Positions 12,427 through 22,992 are shown, numbered from the stretch's first letter. The stretch: DNA of 64,000 nt from Scilla litardierei (GCA_030789695.1 CM061142.1:277567043-277631042), one strand, 5' to 3'. Notes: generated by a model not told the origin, from the letters alone. A program made the numbers and translations.

Positions 12427-12799
12427 AAGGCCTCAACCGATCGGGTGAGTTATCACCCGATCGGTTGGGATGTATCAGCTTACGGTCGTGCCTGTCACCA
12501 AATGAACCGACCGGGTGAAGAAAGAAGAGACCGGGTGAATAGACCGGGCGACATGGGGAGACTCTCGGAAAAATTTCAGAATTCGTCAACCGACCGGGTG
12601 GCAAAATGCGAGACCGGTTGAGGGACCGGGTGAGAAACTCTGAGTTCTCAGGAAAATGTGTGAAGCGGCGAACCGATCGGTTGAGTTCTCAACCGATCGG
12701 GTCGCCTGTAGCGTTTCTTCAGCATCGAATTTTCGATCTAAAGTCAACCGGTCGGGTGATAACTCACCCGACCGGGTCGACTTAAATCCCTATAAATTA
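12427..12799 (+). promoter_or_regulatory. Internal palindrome array and TATA box (putative second promoter)
   Basis: The same motifs as in the LTR U3 recur inside the element. Three hairpins stand out: 12433-12467 (15-nt arms, loop GTTA), 12671-12704 (about 13-nt arms, loop GTTC) and 12744-12777 (about 13-nt arms, loop TAAC). Single ACCGACCGGGTG units lie between them. TATAAATTA follows at 12791-12799, and the ORF at 13220 lies about 420 bases downstream. The layout matches the LTR promoter, although the flanking sequence is different. The promoter role is inferred. Confidence 0.55.
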
Positions 12800-13219
12800 C
12801 CGTCGCCGCCCGTTCGTTCCGCCCTCGCCATTTTCGAATCCCAAACCACCGTTGCGCCTCCTCCTCTTGCGCCTGACCTCGTTCTTCCCCAAAATCAACC
12901 CCAATCGACCCCCCCATCTCCCTATCCATCCCACCATCGATTTTTCTCCGTTCTCCTCAATTCCACCCATACACAAAACCCCAACTTTCACCCATTCTCC
13001 CTAAAATTCGAAACTTGCTGAAGAGGTTGCCGCGGCTTCACACGTGCTGCTATCAAGTAGCATTGGGGCATCTACGAGCAACGATCTTCATCTCATTTGG
13101 GTAAACTCGCTCCTTAGCTCAATTTCAATTTTGCCCCAAATATTCCATTTGCTCATTGGTCGTGTTTGTGTTTATTCATTGTATTTTGCATACTCACGCA
13201 CACACACGACTCCCGCATA

Positions 13220-13606
13220 ATGCCTCCCCGCCGTGTTAAGCCCACCGATGCCAGCTCTTCCAACCCTAGGCCTAACCGTCGCGCTCGTCGCACACAACCC
13301 CCCGCTCAATCCACCACAACCAATTCATCTACCACCCCACACACCACATCCCCCGCTCACATCGGCGATGCCGAATTCGAGCACGACCAATCCGACCGAT
13401 TCATGGCCATGATCCTCCTGGCTGGACATGGTGGTCGGGCAACTCAGGAGTCAGTCGATCGAGACCTGCCCTTTCTTCAAAGCTTCATTCGTCACATCTG
13501 TGAAGACCCACCAGATGTCTCCGAGGTCCACATTCCACCCCCCACGACTCCTGGTCCCCAGCACAGGCCCCCATCACCGCCCCCAGAGGGTGGTGCCCCT
13601 GCTTGA
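13220..13606 (+). CDS. Small Athila internal ORF, proline- and arginine-rich, unknown function
   Basis: 128 residues starting MPPRRVKPTDASSSNPRPNR, a basic, Ser/Pro-rich N-terminus. A short folded-looking middle follows (DRFMAMILLAGHGG, DRDLPFLQSFIRHICE) and then a Pro-rich tail. I do not recognise a domain; MPPRR starts occur in ORFs of Athila-type elements, but that is only a loose resemblance. It lies about 420 bases downstream of the internal TATA box, across a C-rich leader (12800-13100) typical of plant retroelement transcripts. It is intact, in contrast to the stop-ridden gag. Whether it is translated is unknown. Confidence 0.45.
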   Translation: MPPRRVKPTDASSSNPRPNRRARRTQPPAQSTTTNSSTTPHTTSPAHIGDAEFEHDQSDRFMAMILLAGHGGRATQESVDRDLPFLQSFIRHICEDPPDVSEVHIPPPTTPGPQHRPPSPPPEGGAPA

Positions 13607-14628
13607 CTTTTTCCCATCCCGCTTCTGTCCTCCCTATGTTTGTGCCCATCTGTCTTTGCGGGGCCCTGCTTTGTCACTGCTAGGGGGAGGACCCATTCAC
13701 GTGTCGCATCCCTTCCTTTTTATTTCTTTTCTTTAATTCTCTTTGTTTTTTTTCCTGACCCCCCCTTGCATATTTCTGTACTTTCACGTTCATATTTCAT
13801 TGCTAGCATTGTCATGTCTAGCTTGGGGGAAGTCTGTTTTGCGGTGTTGTCGTGTTTTATTTTCTTCGTCTGTGCGTGCTCGTTTTACTCTTTGTCGTGT
13901 CGTGTCGTATTTTCCTTCTTTCTTTTTCTATTTTCGTGTCGAGTGGTTTGATTTTGATTTTTCTTTATTTTCAGATTCGTTCGTGTGTTTTTCCTGTTTT
14001 TCATTTCTTTTTGTGTCGGTGCGTATTTCCCCCCATTTTCATTGCCCTCCCGTACTCACTCTTATTGCATTGAGGGAAATGCAAACTTCAGCTTGGGGGA
14101 GTCGCACTTTGTGCGTCGTTTGAGTCTTTCTTTTTCGTTTTCGTGTCGTTTTCATCGTGTTTTTAATTTTTTCTTTTCTTCTTTTTATCTCTTTCTCCTA
14201 GAGATGAACCCTATGATGAATTGCCACAAAATCACACACACCTAGCATGGCATCGATAATCACACTCACTAACCCTAGGATATCGAGTCCCCTGCATTTC
14301 ACGCATCGTGGGTCCACTTAGCTGTTTTATGAGTCGTGTGTCGTGCCTAGCCGTGTGGTGTGCTTCTACTTTGTGATTCACTTTATATACCTGTCCAGGA
14401 ATGACCCCTAGATTATCATGTTTCGATATGAATATGCGGTACTTATTTCTACTATCTGCATCTTCTGCATGCTATATATATCGTACGCTTCATTTCGCAT
14501 GTGTCGGGATTCCACAATTAAGGACTAGGATGACCCATTTAGCTCATGCTCTAATTAGCGAGAATAGCTTCCTTTGCCCAAGTGTTTAGATTCCGATTTC
14601 TCTTTTGTTTTACTTGGTGCAAATCCCC
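13607..14628 (+). other. Pyrimidine-rich non-coding part of Athila-1 with two polypurine-tract-like copies
   Basis: There is no convincing ORF; the long frames here are T-rich shadows. GCTTGGGGGA occurs at 13821-13830 and 14091-14100, identical to the tract just before the 3' LTR at 16791-16800. Confidence 0.7.
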
Positions 14629-14661
14629 TCGTCGTGTACCGTTCTCCCACTTGGGAGAGTA
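14629..14661 (+). repeat. 33-bp direct repeat flanking the Copia LTR fragment, left copy
   Basis: Identical to 16003-16035. It contains the small dyad CTCCCACTTGGGAG. It is far longer than the 5-base target duplication of LTR elements. Confidence 0.92.
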
Positions 14662-16002
14662 TGTAATGCCCTACTAGCTACTGCACAAGTACTAGAGGGG
14701 GGGGGGGTGAATAGTACTTTAAAATAATAAGGAGTATAATTCCAAATTAAATTGCAAACAACTACCAAATCAATTTGCAGAAGCTTAAATTGAATGACAA
14801 CACAAAATTAACAATGCAAACAAATGATGTTAATGGGTTCGGATCCACCCAAGTCTCCCCGACTTGTTCCCGGTGATCCTACGTCCCAACCACCCGGATC
14901 CCCTCCGGATACTTGAGTCAGAAACCCTAACTCAAGATTTCCACTATGAATATCTTGTGAAAAAACCTTCACAAGATCAAATCATACATGCAATAGCAAA
15001 CGTGAATCCCACAACCCAGGATCACAACCTTCTCTCACAACCGAGAGAATCAACAAGCAATATAAATGAGTTATATTGAAATAAGCAAACTTACCACAAA
15101 ATCCTATACCTTGAGTTTTTCTTACCCAAATGGTGAAATGAAGGATTTGAGGAAGATGAAGTCACCAAGACCTAGCACCAAGGAAATGACCAGCAATCGG
15201 TGCCTAGGGATGATTTGGAGACTTGGATCAAGCAATAGCTTGAAGAGCTCACCAAGAACAACCTTCTCTCTAGATGGATTCTAGATCTAGAAATGAGAGA
15301 GAATGGGTTTCTTGTGAGGAAGAGAGCTTTAGATTAGAGTGAGAATGGCCATCTCTTTAGAACTCAATGAATCTCTTAATGGCAGCTCTATCATAGATAG
15401 AAATGACATAGGTTCGTATTTATAGGGTCCCATAAAAACAAGTTAGGTCATTCACCAACGGATAGAAATCTGTGAGGATTAGTCGGTCAAAGAACAATCA
15501 CTGACCGACTAGTTCATCAACTAGTCGGTCAGTCAAACAGCATGGACCGACTAAGAGAAGATCTGAGAAGAGATAGAATTTCAGACCTAGAAATCTAGTC
15601 GGTCCAAGAAGACTGTCTGACCGACTAGTTTCACAACTAGTCGGTCAGTCAATGAACGTAGACCGACTAAGAGGCAAAATGAATTAGTCTGAATGCAATA
15701 TGACTTAGTCGGTTCAAGAACAAAAGTTGACCGACTAGATTGTCAACTAGTCGGTCACCAAACGTTCTTAGACCGACTAACGATAAACAGTAGCTTAGGA
15801 GAATTTTAGTATGAACATTAAGTCACAACTAGTCGGTCAAAGAAGCATCACTGACCGACTAGTTCACAAACTAGTCGGTCGGAGAGTCAACGTAGACCGA
15901 CTAACAGTAAACAGTAAAGTCCAAGAAATTAAGGAATCAAACTAGTCGGTCCAAGAACAGTTGCCGACCGACTAGATCACCATCTAGTCGGTCAGTACTT
16001 GT
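14662..16002 (-). mobile_element. Truncated Copia (SIRE-type) LTR inserted in Athila-1
   Basis: The left edge TGTAATGCCC...GAGGGGGGGGGGGTGAATAG matches the LTR edge of the Copia element at 51433/56393 (TGTAAGGATC...GAGGGGGGGTGAATAA) in order and spacing, so the LTR reads on the minus strand. A TATAAATA box on the minus strand lies near 15414-15424. The far end of the LTR, with the expected ...CA on the plus strand, is missing: the fragment stops inside its palindrome array. No coding sequence is present. Confidence 0.75.
15470..15995 (-). promoter_or_regulatory. Palindrome array of the truncated Copia LTR
   Basis: Five higher-order units with a period of about 110-124 bases. Each centres on a hairpin of the form CTGACCGACTAGTT, 4-nt spacer, AACTAGTCGGTCAG (15501-15532, 15617-15648, 15727-15757, 15851-15882, 15964-15995). 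Outer copies TAGTCGGTC and GACCGACTA frame each unit. On the minus strand the array lies immediately upstream of the TATA box. Confidence 0.8.
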
Positions 16003-16035
16003 TCGTCGTGTACCGTTCTCCCACTTGGGAGAGTA
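16003..16035 (+). repeat. 33-bp direct repeat, right copy
   Basis: Identical to 14629-14661. Athila sequence resumes right after it. Confidence 0.92.
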
Positions 16036-16790
16036 CACATGTATATACCCCAATATCCAAAAATCCAAAAAAGGAGAAAAGAAAAGAAAAACCCAAAAAG
16101 AAAGAAATCCAAAAAAAGGGAGAAAAGAAAAGCAAAACCCAAAAAGAAAAGAAAGAATAAAAAAAATATTTGTATAGCCAAAAATTCAAAAAAAATACAA
16201 ATGCCCAAAAACCAAAAAAACAATTCCCGTGTAAATATTTTCCTACTTGCCGAGAATAAAGGGAAGGTGAGAATTTGCACCGAGTGATCTACTCCACATC
16301 ATCTCAACCCCCATCGTTTTCGAAAACACTTGGCTTAGGAACTTTTTAGCTATTATCTAGGCTTTAGTGAGGTGATTTCCTTAACCCTAGTTGTGGAGTC
16401 CCCAACGCATGATATTTTTCGATTCTCTCTATTCTTATGCATGCTTGAACTATATATTCACCGCTTTATTCAATTCGAATCAATATTTGGGTCGTTTCCT
16501 GGATTTGTCTATATCGAGCTTTATTGCACATCGTAGATAGTGACACCGACTGCTAGCGCACGACCACACTCACTCGCGCTTCACCGCGTGGACCCACGGC
16601 ACTTGTCTGGACTCGTACTCCTAGGTTTAGTGATGTGATTTGGCGTTTGCTTGCTTGGTGTGTCGTTTTTGATTTTGTTGGCCCTGACGAGCGATCTAGG
16701 ATATAGAGTTTCCTTTTCTCTCTTTCTCTCTATTTTTCCCCTCCGAGCTCATACTCTCACTCGTCTTCCTCGAGGATGAGGAAGAGTTCA
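16036..16790 (+). other. A/purine-rich 3' untranslated region of Athila-1
   Basis: 16050-16235 is almost entirely A/G with AAAAAGAAAAG-type runs on the plus strand. The remainder has no coding signal. Confidence 0.7.
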
Positions 16791-16803
16791 GCTTGGGGGA
16801 TTT
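16791..16803 (+). promoter_or_regulatory. Polypurine tract of Athila-1
   Basis: GCTTGGGGGATTT sits directly before the 3' LTR start TGACATG at 16804, where plus-strand DNA synthesis is primed in LTR elements. Confidence 0.75.
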
Positions 16804-18434
16804 TGACATGCGTTTATATTTCATACATTTACGCACGTTTTCTTCCGTGTTTCTCCGTATTTTACCGCCGTCTTTTATTCGTTTTCTCGTGTTTTCTTGT
16901 GTTTTCTTGTTTTCTTTCTCTTTTCCGTGTTTTCTGTGTTTTGCAGGAGTTTGCTGGCATTTGGGGCATAAAACGATGATATCATGTGTCCCCGGAGCAA
17001 CGGGAGGAGTCACGCGTGATCCAGGGGGTCAAACGACGAAGATTGCATCTTTCAGCCCCTCACCCGATTGGTTGGTCATCTCCAATCGATCGGGTGATGC
17101 ACGCGTGCACCACCCGGACGCAGCTTGGAGCTCACGAGAAGTCACCCGGTCGGTTCAGTGACCGGGTCAAAAGCTCAAAGTCTCTGGAATTCGGAGCTGA
17201 TTGCCAACCGATCGGGTGACCTTCACCCGATCGGTTCACCTGTAGCTGAATTTCAACAGCCAAGACTCGAAGTTCCAACCGGTCTCCTCACCCGGTCCGC
17301 ACCAAGATCCAACCGGTCGGCACCAAGATCCAACCGACCGCACCAAGTTCCAACCGACCGCACCAAGTTCCAACCGACCGGTTCATACTGACCCGGTGAA
17401 ACCCCCGCTTTGCGCTGTGATTTTGTGAAGCGGCTCACCCGACCGGTTGACTTGTCAACCGGTCGGGTGATGTCGTTTTCTATAAATAGAACCCTAGGTT
17501 TTCCAGATTCGGGAGTTGGTTATTTTTTACTGTTTTCTTCATTTTGTGACGGCTGTAATTTCCCAGTTTTTGTAAGTTTTCGGATCTTTGTAAAACTTTA
17601 GTATTATCTTAATTGCTTTACTACCTTTGCATTCCTATTTCCTGATTATGATGTTGACGGTCCATTTTCATTTAGATCGCTTTTTAATGAATATTTGTGA
17701 GTAGTTCCCTAATCTGGGATTTTGGCGGAAACCCCTTCGGGGGCTCTTCCCGATGCGTCCATAGGGTTAGGAAATCGATAGGGATTAGGAATCTAACGGT
17801 TACGCGGGGTGTTTTATTGTCATCGGCGGGAAAAAGACCGCCTTTGACCGTTGGGCCAAGGGGGAATAAACTTGGCGGTTGACTCCCTAGCCATAGCTCA
17901 CGCCCTTAGCGTAGACGCCGAATCCTAGCGTGCGGGAGCGGCAGGATGAGACGTTGGGAGTTATCGTTGCGAGCTTAGTGCTCCCGGAGTCGATCAGTGT
18001 TAATGGACACGGGAGTGCCCACTGATCGAACCCGGGAAGTCCGGCGTATCATCCTGGGCACCGACCGGAATATCGGGCCCATGGGATGCCGGTACCACTT
18101 TTAGAGGCAACGTCTCACCATTAGACCCTAATTCCGATCGCCATCCTACCCGTAGGCCGTATCGGTGAGAGTTTCTCGTTGGGGCGGAAACCAAAGTCCC
18201 GGGTTTTACTTTCATATTGTCTATACCTTGCATTCTTTTACCGTGACAACCCACTTTCGATCCGGGCTAGCTCTCCCATGGGGTGATTTTGGTCCTCTTT
18301 GACACAAGCACATCCTAGCCTCCCTGTGTTCGACCCCCAAGCCACACTACAACACCGTGCGCTTGCGGTTATAAATTTCTAAACCTCCACCGGGTCCCCC
18401 GGCCATTTGCGGCTCGCAAACCGGGGGCACGTCA
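16804..18434 (+). repeat. Athila-1 3' LTR
   Basis: 1631 bases, nearly identical to the 5' LTR. The 20-base length difference is one extra ACCGCACCAAGTTCCAACCG-type unit near 17341-17380. The array lies at 17057-17475 and the TATA box at 17481-17488. It ends CACGTCA, followed by the ACAAC target copy. Confidence 0.92.
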
Positions 18435-18439
18435 ACAAC

Positions 18440-19511
18440 GCCGCAACAGAAATGGAGTCAACGGGAACCGAACTCCCGATATCCACAAGCTCATGGGAGT
18501 TATGAGAGGCATGTTGGAGATCCAACAACAGCTCATTCAGCAAGGTCAACAACAACAACAAGCCGTACAACCTGCACGACCGCCTCCACGAGCTTTATCG
18601 GGAGCCAAGCAATTTCGGGAGCTGAAACCGAAGAGCTTCTCCAGAAAAGAAGGGTCACTAGAAGCTGAAGAATGGGCCAGAAGTACCCAAGATGATCTGA
18701 GTCTTTCCTGTATTGATCAAGTTATATGGGTAGAAGTGGCCAAGAAGAAACTGACGGGCAATGCACGGAACTGGTGAGATAATGAAGAAGCACGTCTGGT
18801 CAAACCCATCAATTGGACCATGTTTCGAGAGCATTTCGACGCTCAGTATTTTCCCTGGTCAGTAAAAAGAGAGCTGCAACAACAATTCATCAACCTGAGC
18901 AATGCAACCGTACCGTTGACGAATTCGAAGCAGAGTTCTGGATGCTTAGCCAATTTGCTCCATATTTGGTGGAGGATTCCGAGGACCGTGCATATCAGTT
19001 TCGCCATGGTCTGGACTTAGACTTTTAGGCTTCGATGTCTTCAGTGAATCTAAGTACACACCAGGATGTACTGGATGTTGCTAGGAAGCACGAACTTATT
19101 GTGAAGCAGAGGAATGTGTCGCTTCAGACTAGAGAGAACAAGCATCTGCAGGAGCCACAAAGGAACAATCTTCGACCTACCCAGACTATACAATTCAAGA
19201 GGCCTGCTGTACCTGCCAACGATCGATCGCAGACTGTGTGCTTTCACTGCAATCGAGTGGGACATGTCGAGAAGGACTGCCGAGTGCTGCTGAATCTATG
19301 TTTGATATATGGAGCATCAGCGCATACTACCAGAGACTGCCCTCACTGCACCAACAATCCGACGACTACTGGACTTTTCAAATCTACTCAGCGTGGACCA
19401 CCTTTGATTCCACAACAGAAGACTTTTGAACAAGCGAGGCAGAACCAGCCGAGGCGTCAGGCATTCACCATAATAGCCATGGAGGCTGAAGCTACGAAAC
19501 ATGTGATTTAA
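18440..19511 (+). pseudogene. Gypsy-2 gag, second part, with zinc knuckle
   Basis: This continues the gag begun at 7642 after the Athila-1 insertion. A Gln-rich stretch (about 18520-18570) is followed by the gag core (RELKPKSFSRKEGS, EAEEWARSTQ, KKKLTGNARNW). A stop (TGA, 18775) falls where a conserved Trp or Arg is usual, and a frame change occurs near 18900-19030. The C-terminal part has a CCHC knuckle, CFHCNRVGHVEKDC (near 19238-19281). A second, damaged knuckle, CLIYGASAHTTRDC, has its second Cys replaced by Tyr. Gag would package the element RNA in the cytoplasm, but this copy is dead. Confidence 0.8.
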
Positions 19512-19734
19512 GGTAATGCCTAACCTTTCCTTCTAATGGTTATGGTATATTAGTATTAATATTAATATGTAAATAGTGATGCATGTGTGTGTTATTATTG
19601 GTATGGCTATTAATTGGTATTATTAGTAGTATTGCTATAGTTAACGATATTAATATTAATAATACTAGTTGAGTGTTTATGTATGATGGCATGATTGTTA
19701 TTTATGGGTAGTAGAGAGTAGGGTGTGAGTGTAT

Positions 19735-19828
19735 CGGAAGAGAAAATGCACGAGCGCTATCCTCATTTGCTTCCTTACACCATATTGGATAGAAATTCCG
19801 GGAACGGAATTTTTATAAGGTGGTAGGA
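19735..19828 (+). pseudogene. Gypsy-2 pol C-terminal remnant and polypurine tract
   Basis: EEKMHERYPHLL resembles the end of chromovirus-type pol (the E-x-x-M-x-x-x-YPHLF tail). Next come GAATTTTTATAAGGTGGTAGGA and the LTR start TGTAAC. Gag and this tail are only about 220 bases apart, so nearly all of pol is deleted. The intervening bases are AT-rich, with TTATTAATATTAA repeats. Confidence 0.6.
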
Positions 19829-21490
19829 TGTAACGACCGGTATTCATCGTACGTATTTTCGTACGTATTTATGTGATGTATTGAACTATGTGACTATTTG
19901 CTTTATTGTTTTCCTGATCAACCTGTATGCGTGATTCATTGCCGTAATTGCGAGCCACTCGACTTCACGATCAAACTGACACTAATTTTGTCACTTTTGG
20001 ATATCATTGGTGTTCAGTGGCAAAATCATAATAACGGGATTACTTGTGACCATATTAATCTTTCTCTTAATCCATATACATTATGTAAAAACTATTGAAT
20101 CTTATTACGTGTGAGAGAATATTAACTTAAATCTTAACCGTCAAAACTTTAATTATCTGATCCTATCCTAACTAATCATCTTTTCCAAAAGATAATAATC
20201 AAATTACTAACTAATTATTTAACTAAATCATATCCTAAATCAGCCCACGTACGCACTTATCCAGGCAGATCCTAACAAAACCCAGCCGTTCGAATCTCAA
20301 CAAACCCAAACAACCCATGTTATCTCCTCACTTCAAAAATCAAAATCAAAACAATCTCAACCGTAAAACCCATAGTTCAATACATCACATAGTTCAAACT
20401 AATCATGCGGATCCCCTCACCCCCATGCAAATCAAAACGAATCCAGGCCTCTCTGATTTTCCTTCGTTCTTCCTCTTCATAAAACCCAACAGCAGCAACC
20501 CAAAACTCAACTCCAAAACCCCGCAAACTCTTCATCGCCGCACTCTCCAGCCTCACGAAACCCATCCATCGTTCGCTCGTCATTGTTCTCCTTTCCTCCT
20601 CATAAAGCCAACGACGGTCGCCCCACTCCTCCTTCGACCACCTGAGACCGCCACCCTCAGCCCATCTCTGTTCTCTTCAAACCACGAACTCAGGCCGCCC
20701 CGTTTCCTTCCAAAACCCATCGCCAAACCCCAAGAGTGCTCTGCTCCGGCACCGTTACCTTCGACTCAAACCTCCGGCGTCTCTGTTTCTTCGAAACCTC
20801 GCCTCTGTTCGAAAACCACCCCTCGCAACATCGTTCAAACCACCGAGCCCCGATGCCTCCTTGCCCAAGAAGCCCTTCCGGTCACCCTCCCTCTCGCCGT
20901 CCAACATCCCCGCCGAGTGCCTCATCTACGTCCCTTTGAAGCCTGACCCATGCGACCGTTCTCCGACCTCTGCTTCCTCAGTTCAACCAGAAAACCCAGT
21001 CACCTCACCGACCAACCTCAATCGCAACTCTTCGACGGCGAACACACCCAGCGTCTCCCTCCTCCCATCGTCGCAACACCCAAACCAGCGCCACCCTCTC
21101 ACTTGATGCACCACCGCCAACTCCCCATGACCTCTGCTGCGCTCCCCAGTCATATACCCATTTCCATCCACCATCTGTTCAGCTCTCGACTACGGCTCCT
21201 CTTCGCCACCAGCCCCGACGACCCAAGGCCACGACGTCCAATCTCGCCGAGCGCTTCGCCTCCTTACACTCCGACCATCGTCAATGCTCCGGCAAACTCC
21301 TTCCATCAGAACTTTGTTCATAACTCGCCACTCGAGCTCCCGACCCTTGCCACCCTTTGACGCTGCATAACTCATCTGCATGCCAGCGTCGCCTAATCGT
21401 CCAACGTCCAAACGCCTTGCCACCAATTCACAGCGCTGCTGTCAATGCTGTAACGCCGACCATTCGTCGCCTTCTACAACCGCGTGAGGA
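19829..21490 (+). repeat. Gypsy-2 3' LTR
   Basis: It starts TGTAACGACCGG after a purine tract. The layout matches the LTR at 58562: an AT-rich start, GGCAAAATCATAAT in the middle, an AACCGT stretch, then a C-rich block. The C-rich block (20290-21470) yields long Pro/Ser-rich frames on both strands that look compositional, not coding. The right end is not defined. Confidence 0.55.
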
Positions 21491-21929
21491 GAACAAACCA
21501 AACACGTAAGTTGCATTAGTTTGATGAGCAGTGCATGATTAAATATTACAGCGTATTGGGTTTACGCATTAGTTTACAGAAATACATTCTGTTAGTTGAT
21601 TATACACTAGTTATAAGGTAATGTATATGTTGTGATTATATATTCTATTCTATAAAAGAGGACCTTTTTTGAATCTTATCCTACTAGGACAAACACAGTC
21701 AGCATGGTTTGTCCAAGTCAGCATGTTTTGTCCCCGTCAGCATGGTTTTTGAATTTTTGGAATGGCCAGGATGATGCCACGTTGGTGGAGTTTTGGGGGA
21801 GAAAGGGTTTTCATTTTGGGGGGAATTTTTTGGGGAACCGAAATGAAATTTAAAGGAATCAGGCACACAAAATTTTCCCCCGCGAAACAAAATTTCAACG
21901 ACTCCAAAATCTTAAATGCGCAGCTTAAA

Positions 21930-22200
21930 ACATTTTCTCATCGTAGAAGACATCTTTTCAGGGAGAGAGAAGAAGCTTGGGACCAGAGCACCCGTATGAT
22001 CATCTACCACCTTTCTCTCGGCATCCCTAAAAAATCTGCTGCTTCCTTCAAGTTTGAGAGGAGAGTTTCCAGTGCGGTTGAGCTCCTAGAGAAAGGCCGA
22101 GCAATAGAATGTGAGGATATAGTGAAGACGGCCAATTAAATTCAAGTCCATTTGCAGAGTTGCGAGTATGAGCAATGTGTTGGAGATTTTTGGGCCCTCT
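21930..22200 (+). pseudogene. Unidentified exon-like fragment
   Basis: An open stretch reads WDQSTRMIIYHLSLGIPKKS, then SSAVELLEKGRAIECEDIV, stops at 22137, and may continue as LQSCEYEQCVGDFWALW. The composition is protein-like, but I do not recognise the family. Confidence 0.3.
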
Positions 22201-22641
22201 GGATCAGATCTCTCCATGAATTTGTTTGATGTTCTTTATTGGTTTTGTGTTCTGTTTGTGCGTGCTAGGTGTTTGATTAAATGCTTGAACGGGTTGTATG
22301 TTCTTACAGCATTTTTTAAACATTAAAGTTTTGTATTTTAAAAACCTCTTCCCCTTCTTAACCTTCTTCTCCTAGGTCTATTGGACATGGCCTCACAACA
22401 TCATAGCCAACATATCGGCTCTGGCATCCACAGGCTTATGCATTGCTTCTTTTTATTGTTCTTTGATATAAAAAACCTCTTCCCCTTTTGATGTTTTTCA
22501 GACCTCAACATCAAAAGCAAGGTTTGTTTCTTTGTTGTTTTATCAAAAGAAATTTTTTTTGCCCCAAGACCATATCCGACACAGTGGCAATTGTGCATTT
22601 TTTGTTAGTTGCTCTGACTTCATTTGTTTCTTGTGTTTCAG

Positions 22642-22992
22642 GTGGCTGCTGGAGGTACACATTATGTGGTGCTAACACAAGATGGGCATGTGTGGACTTG
22701 CGGCCAGCCATGGCCTCCTGGGGATATGTATTACTCTTCTCTTCATCTCTTACCGTCTGATTTTGTTAAAGCATCTGCTTCCTTAGAATTCATATAGATT
22801 TATTTTCTCAGTAAGCAAATATCTACCCATGTACGAGTACAAGGTCTTGAGCAAATAAGGTTGATATCAGTAGGTGCTTTTCATAATTTAGTACTTTCAG
22901 AGGATGTCACGTTATAGGCATGGGGAAATAATGAATACAGCCAGTTTGGTACAGTGGATACCCAGTCTAGAGCACAACATATTCCAGTTCAG
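22642..22992 (+). pseudogene. RCC1-repeat protein fragment
   Basis: Exon 22642-22727 follows a TTTCAG acceptor and reads VAAGGTHYVVLTQDGHVWTCG, a typical RCC1 blade (AAGxxHxxxLT.DGxVWxWG). A second piece, 22831-22992, reads ISVGAFHNLVLSED and AWGNNEYSQFGTVDTQSR, the next blade. It has a TAG where a Trp or Tyr is usual before AWG. RCC1 proteins form beta-propellers and include exchange factors and UVR8-like receptors; which one this came from cannot be told. Two exon pieces with intron sequence between them indicate DNA-level capture. Confidence 0.8.

Larger units (their letters stand above)
7660..18434 (+). mobile_element. Complete Athila-like Ty3 element, gag-protease only (Athila-1)
   Basis: Near-identical LTRs lie at 7660-9270 and 16804-18434. 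Their ends are inverted: TGACGTG (start) and CACGTTA/CACGTCA (end). The element is flanked by the 5-base duplication ACAAC (7655-7659 and 18435-18439). In order it contains a tRNA-Asp primer site, a gag-protease frame, an internal palindrome array with a TATA box, a small ORF, long pyrimidine-rich and purine-rich stretches, and a polypurine tract. It has no reverse transcriptase or integrase, so it would need a helper to move. A truncated Copia LTR is inserted at 14662-16002. Confidence 0.92.
7512..21490 (+). mobile_element. Ty3/gypsy element (gypsy-2), split by the Athila-like element and internally deleted
   Basis: A leader and gag start codon (ATGGCAGGGGGACACAAC, 7642-7659) are cut by the 10.8-kb Athila-like insertion and resume at 18435. 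Gag then runs to 19511. About 220 bases later comes a remnant of the pol C-terminus and purine tract, then an LTR start (TGTAACGACCGG, 19829). Protease, RT, RNase H and integrase are therefore gone. The right LTR limit near 21490 is my estimate. The left limit is unclear because R1 may or may not be the 5' LTR. Confidence 0.5.

Noticed and set aside
13640..14245. Phe/Ser/Leu-rich frames resembling membrane proteins in the Athila-1 interior
   Set aside because: T-rich pyrimidine tract read in all three frames with no conserved motif. An env-like gene was considered, but no signal or transmembrane layout beyond composition is visible.
15470..16000. CRISPR-like look of the regularly spaced palindromic repeats (also at 7911, 52379, 60061)
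   Set aside because: Plant nuclear retroelement LTRs; repeat spacing and spacers are degenerate and there are no cas genes.
16039..16287. Lys-rich ORF 16039-16287 and its minus-strand Phe-rich counterpart
   Set aside because: Product of the A/G-rich stretch of the Athila 3' untranslated region.
20317..21426. Pro/Ser/His-rich frames in the gypsy-2 LTR, and similar ones at 59017-59560
   Set aside because: C-rich LTR composition keeps stops rare on both strands; there is no domain and the frames compete with each other.
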